From Megalopta genalis (Eukaryota; Arthropoda; Insecta; Hymenoptera; Halictidae), in the NCBI RefSeq assembly GCF_051020955.1, contig NW_027477070.1, positions 1 through 64,000 on the forward strand: a stretch of 64,000 nt of DNA. The letters are read 5' to 3'. Below, in pieces: positions 1 to 13,966 of this stretch. Numbering within the stretch: the first letter of the stretch is position 1; each line of letters opens with the position of its first letter. A model generated the notes under the pieces. That model saw only the letters and a program-made list of their open reading frames with translations. It made no database searches and had not been told where the DNA came from. The translations under genes were made by a program, and so were the position numbers.

Positions 1-1076
1 GTGTTTCGCTTGGATTTGAATGTAACTCATTTGTTTCGCATGCAGTTGAAGCTATATCACATATATCCCAAGTGTAGGAAGCTCAATCATTTGTTTTGCA
101 TGGATTTGAAGCTAAACCTGCTACTTCGCATTGATTTGAAGCTAAATTATGTGTTTCGCGTGGATTTGAAGGTAACTCGTTGTTTCGCATGCAGTTGAAG
201 CTAAATCATGCATTTCACAAGTATTTGAATCCGACCCATTAAATTCGCATGGATTTGATGCTAAGCCTTCTACTTCACACTGATTTGAAGTTAAATCATG
301 TGTTTCGCGTGGATTTGAAGGTAACTCGTTGTTTCGCATGCAGTTGAAGCTAAATCATGTATTTCACAAGAATTTGAAGCCGAACCATTAGATTCGCATG
401 GATTTGAAGCTAAGCCTTCTACTTCGCACTGATTGAAGCTAAATCATGTGTCTCGCTTGGATTTGAAGCAAAGCCTTCTACTTCGAATTGATTTGAAGCT
501 AAATCATGTATTTCGCATGGATCTGAAGCTAACTCGTTTGTTTCGCCTGCATTTGAAGCTATATCACTTATATTCACAAGTATTTGATGCTAAATCATTT
601 GTTTCTCATGGATTTGAAGCTAAACCTTCTACATCCCATGGATTTGAAGCTAAATCATGTGTTTGGCATGGTTTTGAAGCTAAACCTTCTACATCGCAAT
701 GATTTGCAGCTGAAGCATGTGTTTCGCATGCAGTTGAAGCTAAATCATGTATATCACAAGTATTTGAATCTAAACCATTTGATTCGCATGGGATTTGATG
801 CTAAGCCTTCTACTTCACACTGATTTGAAGATAAATCATGTGTTTCGCATGGATTTGAAGCTAACTCGTTTGTTTCGCTTGCAGTGGTAGCTAAATAATG
901 TATATCACAAGTATTTGTAGCTAAACCATTTGTTTCGCATGGATTTGAAGCTAAATCATGTGTTTCTCATGGATTTGAAGCTAACTCGTTTGTTTGGCCT
1001 GCATTGAAGCTATATCACTTATATCGCAAGTATTTGATGCCAAAATCATTTGTTTCGCACGTATTTGAAGCTAAAC
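1..1076 (+). repeat. Left-end block, mosaic copy of 2188-2503 and 3387-4163
   Basis: Bases 1-316 match 2188-2503 at offset 2,187. From about 300 to 1076 the match switches to 3387-4163 at offset 3,087. The change of partner near 300-316 removes about 900 bp relative to the 2188-4163 copy, so this copy looks like an internal deletion between repeats. It carries the 29-base CTCGTTGTTTCGC unit and the GTGTAGGAAGCTCAATCA marker. No frame longer than about 90 codons is open here. Confidence 0.85.
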
Positions 1077-2187
1077 CTACTACATCGCATTGATTTGAAG
1101 CTAAATCATTTGTTTCGCATAGAACTGAAGCAACCTCGTTTGTTCCTCCTGCTTTTGAAGCTATATCACTTATATCGCAAGTATTTGAAGCTAAATCATA
1201 TGTGTCGCATGGATTTGAAGCTGACTCATGTATTTCGCGTGGATTTGAAGGTAACTCGTTTGTTTCGCATGCAGTTGGAGCTATACCACATATATCCCAA
1301 GTGTTTGAAGCTAAATCATATGTGTCGCATGGATTTGAAGCTGAGCCTTCTACTTCGCATTAATTGGAAGCTAAATCACGTGTTTTGCATGGACTTGAAG
1401 TTGAACCTTCTACATCGCATCGATTTGCAAATGAATCATGTGTTTCGCATGGATTTGAAGCTAACTCGTTCGTTTCGCCTGTATTTGAATCTATATCACT
1501 TATATCGCAAGTATTTGAAGCTAAATCATGTGGTTCGCTTCGATTTGAAGCTAAACCTTCTACATCGCATTCATTTGAACCAATTCATGTGTTTCGCGTG
1601 GATTTGAAGGTAACTCGTTTGTTTCGCATGCAGTTGAAGCTATAGCACCTATATCCCAAGTGTGTGAAGCTCAATCATTTGTGTCACATGGATTTGAAGC
1701 TAAACCTTCTACATCGCATTGATTTTAAGCTAAATCATGTGTTTCGCATGGTTTGGAAGCTAACGCGTTTGTCTCGCATGCAGTTGTAGCTTAATAATTT
1801 ATATCACAAGCATTTGTAGCTTATCCATTTGTTTCGCATGGATTTGAAGCTAAGCCTTCTACTTCGCATTGATTTGAAGCTAAGTCATTTGTTTCGCATA
1901 GAACTGAAGCTACCTCGTTTGTTCCTCCTGCTTTTGAAGCTATATCACTTATATCGCAAGTATTTGAAGATAAGTCATATGTGTCGCATGGATTTGAAGC
2001 TGAACCTACTACATCGAATTGATTTGCAGCTGAATCATGTGTTTCGCATGGATTTGAAGCTAACTCGTTCGTTTCTCCTGCATTTGAAACTATATCACTT
2101 ATATCGCAAGTATTTTAAGCTAAATCATGTGTTTCGCTTGGTTTTGAAACTAAACTCTACATCGCATTGATTCGAAGCTAAAATTAT
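1077..2187 (+). repeat. Array segment related to 4500-5000 and 24.1-24.7 kb
   Basis: This stretch holds ordinary A to E units. It includes the TAATTGGAAGCTAAATCACG marker near 1360, which recurs near 5255, 27675, 28785, 30677, 31788 and 36350, and GAACCAATTCATG near 1575. The 1829-2170 part resembles 24308-24685 but lacks two units (60 bp) present there. Plus-strand ORFs of 185 aa (1050-1607) and 113 aa (1829-2170) are repeats of the DLKLN.. decapeptide and have no recognisable domain. Confidence 0.8.
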
Positions 2188-4283
2188 GTGTTTCGCTTGG
2201 ATTTGAATGTAACTCATTTGTTTCGCATGCAGTTGAAGCTATATCACATATATCCCAAGTGTAGGAAGCTCAATCATTTGTTTTGCATGGATTTGAAGCT
2301 AAACCTGCTACTTCGCATTGATTTGAAGCTAAATTATGTGTTTCGCGTGGATTTGAAGGTAACTCGTTGTTTCGCATGCAGTTGAAGCTAAATCATGCAT
2401 TTCACAAGTATTTGAATCCGACCCATTAAATTCGCATGGATTTGATGCTAAGCCTTCTACTTCACACTGATTTGAAGTTAAATCATGTGTTTCGCGTGGA
2501 TTTGGAGCTAACTCGTTTGCTTCGAATGCAGTTGAAGCTAAATCATATATATCACAAGTATTTGAAGCTAAACCATTTATATCGCATGGATTTGAAGCTC
2601 TGCCTTCTACTTCGCATTGATTTGACGCTAAATATTGTGTTTCGCATGCAGTTGAAGCTAAATCATGTCTTTCACAAGTATTTGAAGATGAACCATTTGA
2701 ATCGCATGGCTTTGAACCTGAGCCATCTACTTCGTACTGATTTGCACCTAAATAATGTGATTCGCATGGATTTGAAGCTAAACCTTCTACATCCCATGGA
2801 TTTGAAGCTAAATCATGTGTTTGGCATGGATTTGAAGCTAAACCTTCTACTTCGCATTGATTTGCAGGCTGAATCATGTGTTTCGCAAGGATTTGAATCT
2901 AACTCGTTCGTTTCGCCTGCATGTGAAACTATATCACTTATATCGCAAGTATTTGAAGCTAATCATGGGTTTCGCATGGATTTGAAGCTAAACCATCTAC
3001 ATCGCATTGATTTGAAGCTAAATCATGTGTTTTGCATGGATTGAAGCTAACTCGTTTGTTTCTCCTGTATTTAAAGCTGTATCATTTATATCTCAAGTAT
3101 TTGAAGCTAAACCATTTGTTTCGCATGGATTTGAAAGCTAAGCCTTCTACTTGGCATTGAATTGAAGCTAAATCGTGTGTTTTGCATGGATTTGAAGCTA
3201 ACTCGTTTGTTTCTCCTGTATTTGACGCTGTATCATTTATATCGCAAGTATTTGAAGCTAAACCATTTGTTTCGCATGGATTTGAAGCTAAGCCTTCTAC
3301 ATCGCTTTGATTGGATCCTAAATCACGTGTTTTGCATGGATTTGAAGCTAAGCCTTCCACATCACATTGATTTGAAGCTAAGTTATGTGTTTCGCGTGGA
3401 TTTGAAGGTAACTCGTTGTTTCGCATGCAGTTGAAGCTAAATCATGTATTTCACAAGAATTTGAAGCCGAACCATTAGATTCGCATGGATTTGAAGCTAA
3501 GCCTTCTACTTCGCACTGATTGAAGCTAAATCATGTGTCTCGCTTGGATTTGAAGCAAAGCCTTCTACTTCGAATTGATTTGAAGCTAAATCATGTATTT
3601 CGCATGGATCTGAAGCTAACTCGTTTGTTTCGCCTGCATTTGAAGCTATATCACTTATATTCACAAGTATTTGATGCTAAATCATTTGTTTCTCATGGAT
3701 TTGAAGCTAAACCTTCTACATCCCATGGATTTGAAGCTAAATCATGTGTTTGGCATGGTTTTGAAGCTAAACCTTCTACATCGCAATGATTTGCAGCTGA
3801 AGCATGTGTTTCGCATGCAGTTGAAGCTAAATCATGTATATCACAAGTATTTGAATCTAAACCATTTGATTCGCATGGGATTTGATGCTAAGCCTTCTAC
3901 TTCACACTGATTTGAAGATAAATCATGTGTTTCGCATGGATTTGAAGCTAACTCGTTTGTTTCGCTTGCAGTGGTAGCTAAATAATGTATATCACAAGTA
4001 TTTGTAGCTAAACCATTTGTTTCGCATGGATTTGAAGCTAAATCATGTGTTTCTCATGGATTTGAAGCTAACTCGTTTGTTTGGCCTGCATTGAAGCTAT
4101 ATCACTTATATCGCAAGTATTTGATGCCAAAATCATTTGTTTCGCACGTATTTGAAGCTAAACCTTCTACTTCGCATTGATTTGAAGCTAAATCATGTGT
4201 TTCGCTTGGATTTGAAGCTAAACCTTCTACATCGCATTCATTTGAATCAATTCATGTGTTTCGCGTGGATTTGAAGGTAACTC
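2188..4283 (+). repeat. 2.1-kb segmental copy, partner of 24726-26821
   Basis: It aligns with 24726-26821 at offset 22,538 over its whole length. Between about 2868 and 3140 there are four 1-bp indels relative to the partner: an extra G in TTTGCAGGCTG, a missing A in GAAGCTAATCATGGG, a missing T in GGATTGAAGC near 3040 and an extra A in TTTGAAAGCT. Their net length change is zero. They break the plus-strand frame that runs 332 codons in the partner; here it is 202 codons (2436-3044). Divergence from the partner resumes near 4284. Confidence 0.88.
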
Positions 4284-7200
4284 ATTTGTTTCGCATGCAG
4301 TTGAAGCTATATCACCTTTATCCCAAGTGTTTGAAGCTCAATCATTTGTTTCGCATGGATTTTAAGCTAAACCTACTACATCGCATTGATTTTAAGCTAA
4401 ATCATGTGTTTCGCATGGGTTTGAAGCTAACTCGTTTGTTTCGCATGCAGTTGTAGCTAAATAATGTATATCACAAGTATTTGTAGCTAAATCATTTGTT
4501 TCGCATGGATTTGAAGCTAAGCCTTCTACTTCGCATTGATTTGAAGCTAAATCATTTGTTTCGCATAGAACTGAAGCAACCTCGTTTGTTCCTCCTGCTT
4601 TTGAAGCTATATCACTTATATCGCAAGTATTTGAAGCTAAATCATATGTGTCGCATGGATTTGAAGCTGACTCATGTATTTCGCGTGGATTTGAAGGTAA
4701 CTCGTTTGTTTCGCATGCAGTTGGAGCTATACCACCTATATCCCAAGTGTTTGAAGCTAAATCATATGTGTCGCATGAATTTGAAGCTGAACCTTCTACA
4801 TCGAATTGATTTGCAAATGAATCTTGTGTATCGCATGGATTTGAAGCTAACTCGTTCGTTTCGCCTGTATTTGAATCTATATCACTTATATCGCAAGTAT
4901 TTGAAGCTAAATCATGTGGTTCGCTTCGATTTGAAGCTAAACCTTCTACATCGCATTCATTTGAACCAATTCATGTGTTTCGCGTGGATTTGAAGGTAAC
5001 TCGTTTGATTAGTCTGCATTTGAAGCCTTATCACTTATACCCCAAGTGTTTGAAGCTAAATCATTTGTTTCGCATGGATTTGGATCTAAACCTTCTACAT
5101 CGCATTGATTTGCAGCTAAATCATGTGTTTCGCATGGATTTGAAGCTAACTCGTTCGTTGCGCATACAGTTAAATCTAAATAACGTATATCACAAGTATT
5201 TGAAGCTAAACCATTTGTTTCGCATGGATTTGAAGCTAAGCCTTCTACTTCGCATTAATTGGAAGCTAAATCACGTGTTTTGCATGGACTTGAAGCTGAA
5301 CCTTCTACATCGCATCGATTTGCAAATGAATCACGTGTTTCGCATGGATTTGTAGCTAACTCGTTCGTTTCGCCTGTATTTGAATCTATATCACTTATAT
5401 CGCAAGTATTTGAAGCTAAATTATGTGTTTCGCTTGGATTTGAAGCTAAACCTTCTACATCGCATTCATTTGAACCAATTCATGTGTTTCGCATGCATTT
5501 GAAACTAACTCGTTTGTTTCGCATGCTGTTGAAGCTAAATCATGTCTTTCACAAGTATTTGAGGATGAACCATTTGAATAGCATGGATTTGAACCTGAGC
5601 CTTCTACTTCGCACTGATTTGCAGCTAAATAATGTGTTTCGCATGGATTTGAAGCTAACTCGTTTGTGTCGCCTGCATTTGAAGCTATATCATTTATATC
5701 GCAAGTATTTGATGCCAAAATCATTTGTTTCGCACGGATTTGAAGCTAAACCTTCTACTTCGCATTGATTTGAAGCTAAATCTTGTGTATCGCATGGATT
5801 TGAAGGTAAACCTTCTACATCCCATGGATATGAAGCTAAATCATGTGTTTGGCATGGATTTGAAGCTAAGCCTTCTACATCGCATTGATTTGAAGCTAAA
5901 TCATTGGTTTCGCATGGATTTGAAGCTAAACCTTCTACATCGCATTGATTTCAAGCTAAATTATGTGTTTCGCTTGGATTTGCAGCTAACTCGTTTGTTT
6001 CGCATGCATTTGGAACTATATCACGTATATCGCATGTATCTGATGCTTAATCATTTGTGTCGCTTGGATTTGAAGCTAATCCGTCTACTTCGCATTGATT
6101 TGAAGCTAAATCATTTGTTTCGCATGGAATTGAAGCTATCTCGTTTGTTCCTCCAGCATTTGAAGCGATATCACTTATATCGCAAGTATTTGAAGCTAAA
6201 TCATATGCGTCGAATGGATTTGAAGCTGAACCTTCTACATCGCATTTATTTGCAGCTAAATCATGTGTTTCGCATGTATTTGAAGCTAACTCGTGCGTTG
6301 CGCATGCAGTAAAATCTAAATAACGTATATCACAAGCGTTTGTAGCTAAACAATTTATTTCGCATGAATTTGAAGCTAAACCTTCTACATCGCATTGATT
6401 TGAAGCTAAATCATTGGTTTCGCATGGATTTGAAGCTAAACCTTCTACATCGCATTGATTTCAAGCTAAATTATGTGTTTCGCTTGGATTTGCAGCTATC
6501 TCGTTTGTTTCGCATGCATTTGGAACTATATCACGTATATCGCATGTATCTGATGCTTAATCATTTGTGTCGCTTGGATTTGAAGCTAATCCGTCTACTT
6601 CGCATTGATTTGAAGCTAAATCATGTGTTCGGCTTGGATTTGGAGCTAACTCGTTTGTTTCGCATACAGTCGAAGATTAATCATGTATTTCACATGTATT
6701 TGAAGCTAAACAATTTGATTCGCATGGATTTGAACCTAAGCCTTCTACTTCGCATTGATTTGAAGCTAAGTCATAAGATCCGCATGGATTTTAAACTAAC
6801 TCGCTTGTTTCGCATGCAGTTGAAGCTAAATCATGTTTATCACAAGTATCTGAATCAAAACCATTTGTGTCACATTGATTTGAAGCTAAGCCTTCTACTT
6901 CGCATTGATTTGAAGTTAAATCATGTGTTTCCCTTGGGTTTGAACCTAACTAGTTTATTTCGTATGCAGTTGACGCTAAGTCATGTATATGACAAGTATT
7001 TGAAGCTAAATAATGTGTTTCATGTGGATTCGGAGCTAACACGTTTGCTTCGAATGCAGTTGAAGCTATATCACCTATATCCCAAGTGTAGAAAGCTCAA
7101 TCATTTGTTTCGCATGGATTTGAAGCTAAACCTGCTACTTCGCATTGATTTGAAGCTAAATTATGTGTTTCGCGTGGATTTGAAGGTAACTCGTTGTTTC
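4284..7200 (+). repeat. Mixed array segment with a 510-bp internal duplication
   Basis: Ordinary A to E units. 4496-4993 matches parts of 23.6-24.1 kb and 35.0-35.5 kb. Bases 5871-6113 are repeated at 6381-6623 (offset 510, 17 units); both carry CATTGGTTTCGC, GATTTCAAGC and GTATCTGATGCTTAATC. After 6623 the units become less regular, with CATAAGATCCGC, CTAACTAGTTTATTTCG and TATGACAAG variants. This is where the 282-codon plus frame lies. Confidence 0.8.
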
Positions 7201-7212
7201 GCATGCAGTTGA
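6364..7212 (+). other. Long plus-strand repeat ORF, 282 codons, probably not a gene
   Basis: An ATG-started frame made of about 28 decapeptides of the form L-x-x-hydrophobic-hydrophobic-R-x-x-L-K. It has no signal peptide, catalytic motif or recognisable domain. It ends where a 29-base CTCGTTGTTTCGC unit shifts the frame just before a stop. Open length is expected because the 30-bp unit has no stop in this phase. I infer a by-product of the array; a fragment of a decapeptide-repeat protein is the alternative. Confidence 0.15.
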
Positions 7213-10200
7213 AGCTAAATCATGTTTATCACAAGTATCTATATCTAACCCATTTGTTTCGCAAGAATATGATGCTAAACCATGTGTTTCGGATGAATTT
7301 GAATCTAAATCATGTGTTTCACATGGATTTCAAGATAACTCGTTTGAATCGCATGCAGTTGAAGTTTAATCATCTATTTCACACGTATTTGAAGCCGAAC
7401 CAATTGATTCGCATGGATTTGAAGGTAAGCCTTCTACTTCGCATTGATTTGAACCTAAATCATGTGTTTCGCATGGATTTGACGCTAACTCGTTTGTTTC
7501 GCATGCAGTTGTAGCTTAATAATGTATATCGCAAGTATTTGTAGCTAAATCATTTGTTTCGCACGGATTTGAAGCTAAGCCTTCTACTTCGCATTGATTT
7601 GAAGCTAAATCATTTGTTTCGGTTAGAACTGAAGCAACCTCGTTTGTTCCTCCTGCTTTTGAAGCTATATCACCTATATCCCAAATGTTTGAAGCTAAAT
7701 CATATGTGTCGCATGGATTTGAAGCTGAACCTTCTACATCGAATTGATTTGCAAATGAATCTTGTGTATCGCATGGATTTGAAGCTAACTCGTTCGTTTC
7801 GCCTGTATTTGAATCTATATCACTTATATCGCAAGTATTTGAAGCTAAATCATGTGGTTCGCTTCGATTTGAAGCTAAACCTTCTACATCGCATTCATTT
7901 GAACCAATTCATGTGTTTCGCGTAGATTTGAAGCTAACTCGTTTGTTTCGCATGCAGTTGTAGCTAAATAATGTATATCACAAGTATTTGTAGCTAAACC
8001 ATTTGTATCGCATGGATTTGAAGCTCTGCCGTCTACTTCGCATTGATTTGACGCTAAATATTGTGTTTCGAATGGATTTGAAGCTAACTCGTTCGTTTCG
8101 CATGCAGTTGAAACTGAATCATGTATATCACAAGTATTTGAAGATAAACCATTTGTTTCGCATGTATTAGAAGCTAAGCCTTCTACTTGGCTTTGAATTG
8201 AAGCTAAATCGTGTGTTTTGCATGGATTTGAAGCTAACTCGTTTGTTTCTCCTGTATTTGAAGCTGTATCATTTATATCGCTAGTATTTGAAGCGAAACC
8301 ATTTGTTTCGCATGGATTTGAAGCTAAGCCTTCTACTTCGCATTGATTCGATCCTAAATCACGTGTTTTGCATGGATTTGAAACTAAGCCTTCTACATCA
8401 CATTGATTTGAAGCTAAATCATGTGTTTCGCGTGGATTTGAAGGTAACCCCTTTGTTTCGCACGCAGTTGAAGCTAAATCATGTCTTTCACAAGTATTTG
8501 AAGATGAACCATTTGAATCGCATGGCTTGGAACCTGAGCCTTCTACTTCGCACTGATTTGCACCTAACAAATGTGTTTCGCATAGATTTGAAGCTAAACC
8601 TTCTACATCCCATGGATTTGAAGCTAAATCATGTGTTTCGCATGGATTTGAATCTAAACCTGCTACTTCGCATTGATTTGAAGCTAAATTATGTGTTTCG
8701 CGTGGATTTGAAGGTAACTCGTTGTTTCGCATGCAGTTGAAACTAAATCATGTATATCACATGTATTTGCAGCTAAACAATTCATTCGCATGGATTTGAA
8801 GCTAAGCCTTCTACTTGGCATTGAATTGAAGCTATATCGTGTGTTTTGCATGGATTTGAAGCTAACTCGTTTGTTTCTGCTGTATTTGAAGCTATATCAT
8901 TTATATCGCAAGTATTTGAAGCTAAAGCATTTGTCTCGCATGGATTTGAAGCTAAGCCTTCTACTTCGCATTGATTGGATCCTAAATCACGTGTTTTGCA
9001 TGGATTTGAATCTAAGCCTTCTACATAGCATTAATTTGCAGCTGAATCATGTATTTCGCATGGATTTGAAGCTAACTCGTTCGTTCCTCCTGCATTTGAA
9101 ACTATATCACTTATATCGCAAGTATTGGAAGCTCAATCATTTGTTTCGCATGGATTTCAAGCTAAACCTCCTACTTCGCATTGATTTGAAGCTAAATTAT
9201 GTGTTTCGCGTGGATTTGAAGGTAACTCGTTTGTTTCGAATGCAGTTGAAGCTAAATCATGTCTGTCACAATTATTTGTAGCTCAACCATTTGTTTCGCA
9301 TGGATTTGAAGCTAACTCGTTTGTGTCGCCTGCATTTGAAGCTATATCATTTATATCGCAAGTATTTGATGCCAAAATCATTTGTTTCGCACGCATTTGA
9401 ATCTAAACCTTCTACTTCGCATTGATTTGAAGCTAAATCATGTGTTTCGTATGGATTTGAAGCTAACTCGTTAGTTTCGCATGCAATTGAAGCTAAATCA
9501 TGTCTTTCACAAGTATTTGAAGATGAACCATTTAAATCGCATGGCTTTGAACCTGAGCCTTCTACTTCGCACAGATTTACACCTAAATAATGTGTTTCGC
9601 ATGGATTTGAAGCTAAACCTTCTACATCCCATGGATTTGAAGCTAAATCATGTGTTTGGCATGGATTTGAATCTAAACATTCTACATCACATTGATTTGC
9701 AGCTGAATAATGTGTTTCGCATGGATTTGAAGCTAACTCGTTCGTTTCGCCTGCATTTGAAACTATATCACTTATATCGCAAGTATTTGAAGCTAAATCA
9801 TGTGTTTCGCTTGGATTTGAAGCTAAACCTTCTACATCGCATTGATTTGAAGCTTAATCTAGTGTATCGCATGGATTTGACGCTAAACCTCCTACAACGC
9901 ATTGATTTGCAGCTAAATCATGTGTTTCGCATGGATTTGAAGCTAACTCGTTCATTTCGCCTGCAGTTGAATCTACATCACTTATATCGCAAGTATTTGA
10001 AGCTAAATCATGTGTTTCGCTTGGATTTGAAGCTAAACCTTCTACATCGCATTCATTTGAACCAATTCATGTGTTTCGCGTAGATTTGAAGCTAACTCGT
10101 TTGTTTCGCATGCAGTTGTAGCTAAATAATGTATATCACAGGTATTTGTAGCTAAACCATTTGTATCGCATGGATTTGAAGCTCTGCCGTCTACTTCGCA

Positions 10201-11130
10201 TTGATTTGACGCTAACTATTGTGTTTCGAATGGATTTGAAGCTAACTCGTTCGTTTCGCATGCAGTTGAAACTGAATCATGTATATCACAAGTATTTGAA
10301 GCTAAACCATTTGTTTCGCATGTATTAGAAGCTAAGCCTTCTTCTTGGCTTTGAATTGAAGCTAAATCGTGTGTTTTGCATGGATTTGAAGCTAACTCGT
10401 TTGTTTCTCCTGTATTTGAAGCTGTATCACTTATATCGCTAGTATTTGAAGCTAAACCATTTGTTTCGCATGGATTTGAAGCTAAGCCTTCTACTTCGCA
10501 TTGATTCGATCCTAAATCACGTGTTTTGCATGGATTTGAAACTAAACCTTCTACATCGCATTGATTTGAAGCTTAATCTAGTGTATCGCGTGGATTTGAC
10601 GCTAAACCTCCTACAACGCATTGATTTGCAGCTAAATCATGTGTTTCGCATGGATTTGAAGCTAACTCTTTCATTTCGCCTGCAGTTGAATCTACATCAC
10701 TTATATCGCAAGTATTTGAAGCTAAATCATGTGTTTCGCTTGGATTTGAAGCTAAACCTTCTACATCGCATTCATTTGAACCAATTCATGTGTTTCGCGT
10801 AGATTTGAAGCTAACTCGTTTGTTTCGCATGCAGTTGTAGCTAAATAATGTATATCACAAGTATTTGTAGCTAAACCATTTGTATCGCATGGATTTGAAG
10901 CTCTGCCTTCTACTTCGCATTGATTTGACGCTAAATATTGTGTTTCGAATGGATTTGAAGCTAACTCGTTCGTTTCGCATGCAGTTGAAACTGAATCATG
11001 TATATCACAAGTATTTGAAGATAAACCATTTGTTTCGCATGTATTAGAAGCAAAGCCTTCTACTTGGCTTTGAATTGAAGCTAAATCGTGTGTTTTGCAT
11101 GGATTTGAAGCTAACTCGTTTGTTTCTCCT
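7200..11130 (+). repeat. Array segment holding source-like copies of later blocks
   Basis: Two internal blocks recur to the right. About 7840-9290 matches 12006-13456 at offset 4,166, and about 9295-10508 matches 15710-16923 at offset 6,415 with scattered substitutions, such as CATCGCATTG against CATCAAATTG near 9838. The segment also carries the BamHI-like TTGGATCCTAAATCACG and TTCGATCCTAAATCACG units. Nothing other than 30-bp units is visible. Confidence 0.82.
7884..8732 (-). other. Minus-strand repeat ORF, 282 codons, first of three near-identical copies
   Basis: The frame reads decapeptides of the form S-N-x-C-E/D-T/V/I-x-D/E/G-L-A, with one Cys in most units. The start codon exists only because a 29-base unit (CTCGTTGTTTCGC on plus) shifts a neighbouring phase into this frame; the typical unit has no Met in this phase. 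The same ORF recurs at 12050-12898 and 13967-14815, and shorter versions at 18105-18653 and 21943-22329. No known domain is recognised. Copy number reflects segmental duplication, not selection. Confidence 0.18.
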
Positions 11131-12049
11131 GTATTTGAAGCTATATCATTTATATCGCAAGTATTTGAAGCTAAAGCATTTGTCTCGCATGGATTTGAAG
11201 CTAAGCCTTCTACTTCGCATTGATTGGATCCTAAATCACGTGTTTTGCATGGATTTGAATCTAAGCCTTCTACATAGCATTAATTTGCAGCTGAATCATG
11301 TATTTCGCATGGATTTGAAGCTAACTCGTTCGTTCCTCCTGCATTTGAAACTATATCACTTATATCGCAAGTATTGGAAGCTCAATCATTTGTTTCGCAT
11401 GGATTTCAAGCTAAACCTCCTACTTCGCATTGATTTGAAGCTAAATTATGTGTTTCGCGTGGATTTGAAGGTAACTCGTTTGTTTCGAATGCAGTTGAAG
11501 CTAAATCATGTCTGTCACAATTATTTGTAGCTCAACCATTTGTTTCGCATGGATTTGAAGCTAAATCATGTGTTTCTCATGGATTTGAAGCAAACTCGTT
11601 TGTTTGGCCAGCATTGAAGCTATATCACTTATATCGCAAGTATTTGATGCCAAAATCATTTGTTTCGCACGGATTTGAAGCTGAACCTTCTACTTCGCAT
11701 TGATTTGAAGCTAAATCTTGTGTTTCGTATGGATTTGAAGCAAACTCGTTCGTTTCGCCTGCATCTGAAGCTATATCCCTTATATCGCAAGTATTTGATG
11801 CTAAATCATTTGTTTCGCACAGATTTGAAGCTAAACCTTTTACATCGCATTGATTTGAAAATAAATCATGTGTTTCGCATGTATTAGAAGCTAAGCCTTC
11901 TTCTTGGCTTTGAATTGAAGCTAAATCGTGTGTTTTGCATGGATTTGAAGCTAACTCGTTTGTTTCTCCTGTATTTGAAGCTGTATCACTTATATCGCTA
12001 GTATTTGAAGCTAAATCATGTGTTTCGCTTGGATTTGAAGCTAAACCTT

Positions 12050-12898
12050 CTACATCGCATTCATTTGAACCAATTCATGTGTTTCGCGTAGATTTGAAGC
12101 TAACTCGTTTGTTTCGCATGCAGTTGTAGCTGAATAATGTATATCACAAGTATTTGTAGCTAAACCATTTGTATCGCATGGATTTGAAGCTCTGCCTTCT
12201 ACTTCGCATTGATTTGACGCTAAATATTGTGTTTCGAATGGATTTGAAGCTAACTCGTTCGTTTCGCATGCAGTTGAAACTGAATCATGTATATCACAAG
12301 TATTTGAAGATAAACCATTTGTTTCGCATGTATTAGAAGCTAAGCCTTCTACTTGGCTTTGAATTGAAGCTAAATCGTGTGTTTTGCATGGATTTGAAGC
12401 TAACTCGTTTGTTTCTCCTGTATTTGAAGCTGTATCATTTATATCGCTAGTATTTGAAGCGAAACCATTTGTTTCGCATGGATTTGAAGCTAAGCCTTCT
12501 ACTTCGCATTGATTCGATCCTAAATCACGTGTTTTGCATGGATTTGAAACTAAGCCTTCTACATCACATTGATTTGAAGCTAAATCATGTGTTTCGCGTG
12601 GATTTGAAGGTAACCCCTTTGTTTCGCACGCAGTTGAAGCTAAATCATGTCTTTCACAAGTATTTGAAGATGAACCATTTGAATCGCATGGCTTGGAACC
12701 TGAGCCTTCTACTTCGCACTGATTTGCACCTAACAAATGTGTTTCGCATAGATTTGAAGCTAAACCTTCTACATCCCATGGATTTGAAGCTAAATCATGT
12801 GTTTCGCATGGATTTGAATCTAAACCTGCTACTTCGCATTGATTTGAAGCTAAATTATGTGTTTCGCGTGGATTTGAAGGTAACTCGTTGTTTCGCAT
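12050..12898 (-). other. Minus-strand repeat ORF, second near-identical copy
   Basis: 282 codons, matching 7884-8732 at offset 4,166 with only a few residue changes (for example VDGRASN against VEGRASN, and HYLATT against HYSATT). It lies inside the 1,917-bp tandem array. The S-N-x-C decapeptide pattern is regular, with Glu or Asp following Cys. It has no recognisable domain, and its boundaries are set by the same frame-shifting 29-base unit. Confidence 0.18.
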
Positions 12899-13966
12899 GC
12901 AGTTGAAACTAAATCATGTATATCACATGTATTTGCAGCTAAACAATTCATTCACATGGATTTGAAGCTAAGCCTTCTACTTGGCATTGAATTGAAGCTA
13001 TATCGTGTGTTTTGCATGGATTTGAAGCTAACTCGTTTGTTTCTGCTGTATTTGAAGCTATATCATTTATATCGCAAGTATTTGAAGCTAAAGCATTTGT
13101 CTCGCATGGATTTGAAGCTAAGCCTTCTACTTCGCATTGATTGGATCCTAAATCACGTGTTTTGCATGGATTTGAATCTAAGCCTTCTACATAGCATTAA
13201 TTTGCAGCTGAATCATGTATTTCGCATGGATTTGAAGCTAACTCGTTCGTTCCTCCTGCATTTGAAACTATATCACTTATATCGCAAGTATTGGAAGCTC
13301 AATCATTTGTTTCGCATGGATTTCAAGCTAAACCTCCTACTTCGCATTGATTTGAAGCTAAATTATGTGTTTCGCGTGGATTTGAAGGTAACTCGTTTGT
13401 TTCGAATGCAGTTGAAGCTAAATCATGTCTGTCACAATTATTTGTAGCTCAACCATTTGTTTCGCATGGATTTGAAGCTAAATCATGTGTTTCTCATGGA
13501 TTTGAAGCAAACTCGTTTGTTTGGCCAGCATTGAAGCTATATCACTTATATCGCAAGTATTTGATGCCAAAATCATTTGTTTCGCACGGATTTGAAGCTG
13601 AACCTTCTACTTCGCATTGATTTGAAGCTAAATCTTGTGTTTCGTATGGATTTGAAGCAAACTCGTTCGTTTCGCCTGCATCTGAAGCTATATCCCTTAT
13701 ATCGCAAGTATTTGATGCTAAATCATTTGTTTCGCACAGATTTGAAGCTAAACCTTTTACATCGCATTGATTTGAAAATAAATCATGTGTTTCGCATGTA
13801 TTAGAAGCTAAGCCTTCTTCTTGGCTTTGAATTGAAGCTAAATCGTGTGTTTTGCATGGATTTGAAGCTAACTCGTTTGTTTCTCCTGTATTTGAAGCTG
13901 TATCACTTATATCGCTAGTATTTGAAGCTAAATCATGTGTTTCGCTTGGATTTGAAGCTAAACCTT

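Noticed and set aside
433..702. Frame reading GFEAKSCVSH-type decapeptides as a coding phase (also 3520-3789, 26058-26327)
   Set aside because: D-type units contain CATTGATTTGAA, which gives TGA in this phase about once every 150 bp, so the frame is only open across D-poor stretches or after indels.
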